This document shows, one piece after another, positions 6,529 through 8,181 of a DNA stretch of 8,181 bases; position 1 is the first letter of the stretch, and every line of letters starts with the position of its first letter. The notes under the pieces are model-generated. The model did not search any database, had not been told where the DNA came from, and saw only the letters and a list, made by a program, of their open reading frames with translations. Source of the DNA: JAEUMW01 sp039807745. GTDB lineage: Bacteria > Pseudomonadota > Gammaproteobacteria > Burkholderiales > JAEUMW01. The stretch lies in contig JBDHRV010000151.1 in assembly GCA_039807745.1 (NCBI GenBank), positions 1 to 8,181 of the forward strand, given 5' to 3'. The translations under genes were made by a program, and so were the position numbers.

Positions 6529-6540
6529 AATCCGCCCGCC

Positions 6541-7371
6541 GTGACTGCCGCCCTCTCCTTCGCCGCGCTGCTTCTGGCCCTGTTCCTGGGCCTGCGCTGG
6601 TATGAGCAACAGTCCATGTACTATCCGACACGCGACATCGTACGTACCCCCGCGGCTGCCGGACTGCCTTTCGAAGACGTGGCGCTCGCGACCGAGGATG
6701 GGGAGACCCTGCACGGCTGGTGGGTGCCGTCCGGGCGCCCCGGTGCACCGGTCGTGCTCTTCTTTCACGGCAACGGTGGCAACGTCTCGCACCGGCTGGA
6801 GAAGCTCGCGGTATTGCACGAGCTCGGCGCCGACACCTTCATCATCGATTACCGCGGCTACGGCAGGAGCAGCGGGAAACCCAGCGAACAGGGCATGTAC
6901 CGCGATGCGCGCGCAGCCTACCAGTGGCTCGTCACGACCCGCGGGGCGGCCCCGGAGCGCATCGTCGTGTACGGCGAGTCGCTCGGCTCGGCCGTGGCGG
7001 TGCATCTCGCCGGCGAGGTACAGACGGGCGGGGTGATCGTCGAGAGCGGCTTTACGTCGGTGCCGGACATCGCGCAGGAGCGGTTACCGTTTCTCCCGGT
7101 ACAGTGGGTGCTGAAGCACAGGTTCGACACGCTCGACGAGGTGTCCCGCATCAACGCGCCGCTCCTCATCCTGCACAGCCGCGAGGACGAGCTCTTCGAC
7201 ATGTCGCACCCCGAACGTCTGCTCGCCGCCGCACGATCGCCCAAGCGGCTGGTGGAGCTGCGCGGCGGCCATAACGACGCCTTTCTCGTGAGCCTCGACA
7301 CCTATCGCGACGCACTGGCGAAATTTCTCGCCGACGTCGCCACGGGTTCGGTAACCAAGGAGACGCCATGA
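6541..7371 (+). CDS. Membrane-anchored alpha/beta hydrolase (Bem46/ABHD13-like)
   Basis: This 276-residue protein has a single N-terminal hydrophobic anchor (about residues 3-18), then RWYEQQSMYYPTRD, as in Bem46/ABHD13-type hydrolases. The serine hydrolase core is complete: the oxyanion-loop motif HGNGGN (76-81), nucleophile GESLG (S147), acid D216 in HSREDELF, and H244 in GGHNDAF. The likely role is a serine esterase or thioesterase acting near the inner face or periplasmic side of the membrane; the substrate is unknown. GTG 6541 is the only usable start that keeps the anchor, because the lyase stop at 6508-6510 is in the same frame 33 bases upstream. ATG 6616 would remove the anchor. The ribosome site is weak. 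The stop overlaps the UPF0145 start by 4 bases. It may be read from the lyase transcript, but its family is general housekeeping rather than glycan-specific. Confidence 0.88.
   Translation: MTAALSFAALLLALFLGLRWYEQQSMYYPTRDIVRTPAAAGLPFEDVALATEDGETLHGWWVPSGRPGAPVVLFFHGNGGNVSHRLEKLAVLHELGADTFIIDYRGYGRSSGKPSEQGMYRDARAAYQWLVTTRGAAPERIVVYGESLGSAVAVHLAGEVQTGGVIVESGFTSVPDIAQERLPFLPVQWVLKHRFDTLDEVSRINAPLLILHSREDELFDMSHPERLLAAARSPKRLVELRGGHNDAFLVSLDTYRDALAKFLADVATGSVTKETP
7357..7362 (+). promoter_or_regulatory. Shine-Dalgarno of the UPF0145 gene within the hydrolase gene
   Basis: AAGGAG lies five bases before ATG 7368, inside the last codons of the hydrolase. It supports the overlapping start and independent ribosome loading as well as coupling. 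Confidence 0.7.
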
Positions 7372-7688
7372 TCGTCACCACCACCCCCAGCATCGAAGGC
7401 CACCGCATCACGCGCTACCTCGGCATCGTCACCGGCGAGGCGATCGTCGGTGCGAACGTCTTCCGCGACCTTTTCGCCCGCGTTCGCGACATCGTCGGCG
7501 GGCGTGCCGGCGCCTACGAGCACACGCTCTCCGATGCCCGCCGCACCGCTCTCGACGAGATGATCGAAGCGGCCGGCAAGCTCGGGGCCACGGCCGTGGT
7601 GGGCGTCGATCTAGACTACGAGGTGCTCGGCGCCGAGAACGGGATGCTGATGGTATCGGCGAGCGGGACCGCGGTCGTACTCGGCTGA
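7368..7688 (+). CDS. UPF0145 / YbjQ family protein
   Basis: This 106-residue protein is at the normal length for UPF0145 (YbjQ, formerly DUF74, sometimes called a heavy-metal-binding domain). Diagnostic blocks are the TTTPSIEG start, ITRYLGIVTGEAIVGANVFRD, the RDIVGGRAGAYEHTL segment, the helix ARRTALDEMIEAAGKLGATA, and the strand VVGVDLDYEVLG with MLMVSASGTAV. Members form small ring-shaped oligomers in crystal structures, but the cellular function is not established and the metal-binding label is weakly supported; this copy has no cysteine. It is cytoplasmic, with no signal or membrane segment. The ATGA overlap with the hydrolase and its own AAGGAG make the start secure. The pairing with a hydrolase gives no clear functional hint. 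Confidence 0.95.
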   Translation: MIVTTTPSIEGHRITRYLGIVTGEAIVGANVFRDLFARVRDIVGGRAGAYEHTLSDARRTALDEMIEAAGKLGATAVVGVDLDYEVLGAENGMLMVSASGTAVVLG

Positions 7689-7691
7689 TCA

Positions 7692-7706
7692 GCCCGGGCC
7701 CCGGGC
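7692..7706 (+). terminator. GC hairpin after the UPF0145 stop, possible weak terminator
   Basis: GCCCGG, loop GCC, CCGGGC give a six-pair all-GC stem starting four bases after the TGA at 7686-7688. It stands between the UPF0145 gene and a possible promoter for the next gene, which is where a transcription unit should end. No run of T follows, so intrinsic termination would be inefficient. Confidence 0.3.
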
Positions 7707-7726
7707 GACCGCGCCTCGCCCCGGCG

Positions 7727-7732
7727 TACAAT
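7727..7732 (+). promoter_or_regulatory. Possible -10 element for the zinc-ribbon membrane protein gene
   Basis: TACAAT matches TATAAT at five of six positions. A start near 7739 would give a leader of about 15 bases containing TGAGG (7742-7746), a ribosome site seven bases before ATG 7754. A weak -35 candidate, GCGACC at 7705-7710, has 16-base spacing. The arrangement of hairpin, then -10, then a short leader suggests a new transcription unit. Confidence 0.42.
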
Positions 7733-7753
7733 CCGATTTCCTGAGGTACGCCC

Positions 7754-8181
7754 ATGAGCTACGAGGAGTCCATCCGCAAGCTCGGCTTCAAGCGCTGGTA
7801 CGAGCGCCAGCTGATCGAGAGCCACGGCTATCTCGTGACCTGCTTTCTGTGCATGATCGTGATCGCGGTCGCCCTCGACGACCTCAGCTTCAAGGTTCCG
7901 GTGTCGGAGCACCTGCTCATGATCGCGCTCGCCGGCGCCGCGTTTGCCGTGAGCGTGTACGCCTGGGGCAAGTATCGGCACGGCCTGTCCCGCGCCGAGC
8001 GGGTCGCACAGGACGCGACATGCGTGCGGTGCCAGGCCTACGCGGCGTTCCGGGTGGTCGCCTCGGGACCGCAACCGACCCGTCTGTTCCTCCCCTCGGG
8101 TCAGTTGCCGGCCGACCAGCCCGAGGTTTGGTTGCGCGTGCGCTGCCGCAAGTGCGGGCACGAATGGACCGTAGGGGGCGG
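7754..8181 (+). CDS. Two-helix membrane protein with zinc ribbon, partial at 3' end
   Basis: An open frame runs from ATG 7754 to the window end with no stop: 142 complete codons plus two bases. It begins MSYEESIRKLGFKRWYERQL, has two hydrophobic segments (about 26-41, YLVTCFLCMIVIAVAL, and about 53-71), then a cytosolic-type tail with two CxxC knuckles, C90-x2-C93 and C131-x2-C134 followed by GHEW. This spacing fits a zinc ribbon. I recognise the general pattern of a small conserved hypothetical protein of proteobacteria but no defined function. Coding use matches the neighbours and TGAGG precedes the ATG at good spacing. A short C-terminal remainder is expected beyond the window, since the second knuckle usually closes the domain. 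It may sense metal or bind a partner at the membrane; that is only a guess. Confidence 0.8.
   Translation, partial: MSYEESIRKLGFKRWYERQLIESHGYLVTCFLCMIVIAVALDDLSFKVPVSEHLLMIALAGAAFAVSVYAWGKYRHGLSRAERVAQDATCVRCQAYAAFRVVASGPQPTRLFLPSGQLPADQPEVWLRVRCRKCGHEWTVGG

Noticed and set aside
5161..7005. Two large - strand open frames (5161-6048 and 6091-7005)
   Set aside because: Both lie opposite genes with signal peptide or catalytic motifs and have shadow-type composition.
1..8181. CRISPR array, tRNA or rRNA gene, insertion sequence, attachment site
   Set aside because: Reading both strands found no spaced repeats, cloverleaf, transposase motif or terminal inverted repeats.

Overview
The window is a GC-rich bacterial segment of about 8.2 kb with every convincing gene on the + strand, packed head to tail. 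Strong G/C preference at third codon positions, ATGA stop-start overlaps and the protein families present suggest a proteobacterium, most likely a betaproteobacterium. This is inferred from style; there is no rRNA or marker gene to fix it.

Region 1 (61-1493) is a two-gene unit: a YqcI/YcgG-family protein (the family of the heme-dependent N-hydroxylase GntA of guanitoxin biosynthesis), overlapped by 4 bases with a DUF1989 / urea-carboxylase-associated protein (the family of the carboxyguanidine deiminase subunits). Both families have characterised members acting on guanidino compounds, so a small-molecule route touching a guanidine-like nitrogen is a reasonable but unproven idea.

Region 2 (1539-5471) holds two diverged adenylate-forming enzymes of the PaaK/CapK type. 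The first has no cysteine at all; the second keeps a Cys/His set that could bind zinc. The second overlaps by 4 bases a family 4 glycosyltransferase with the retaining GT-B E-x7-E motif. CapK-type enzymes and GT4 proteins are typical of capsule and exopolysaccharide loci.

Region 3 (5518-6510) is a secreted protein resembling the heparin-lyase-I / PL20-type jelly-roll polysaccharide lyases, with the best ribosome binding site in the window.

Region 4 (6541-8181) looks more like ordinary genome: a membrane-anchored alpha/beta hydrolase overlapping a UPF0145 (YbjQ) protein, then a small two-helix membrane protein with a zinc ribbon, cut by the window end and probably with its own promoter.

Read as one unit, regions 1-3 could make, activate and attach an unusual nitrogenous or acyl group to a polysaccharide and trim that polysaccharide outside the cytoplasm. 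The order and tight spacing support co-expression. The chemistry is inference. No RNA genes, CRISPR arrays, insertion sequences, integration sites or long repeats were seen, and no gene-free stretch exceeds 142 bases.
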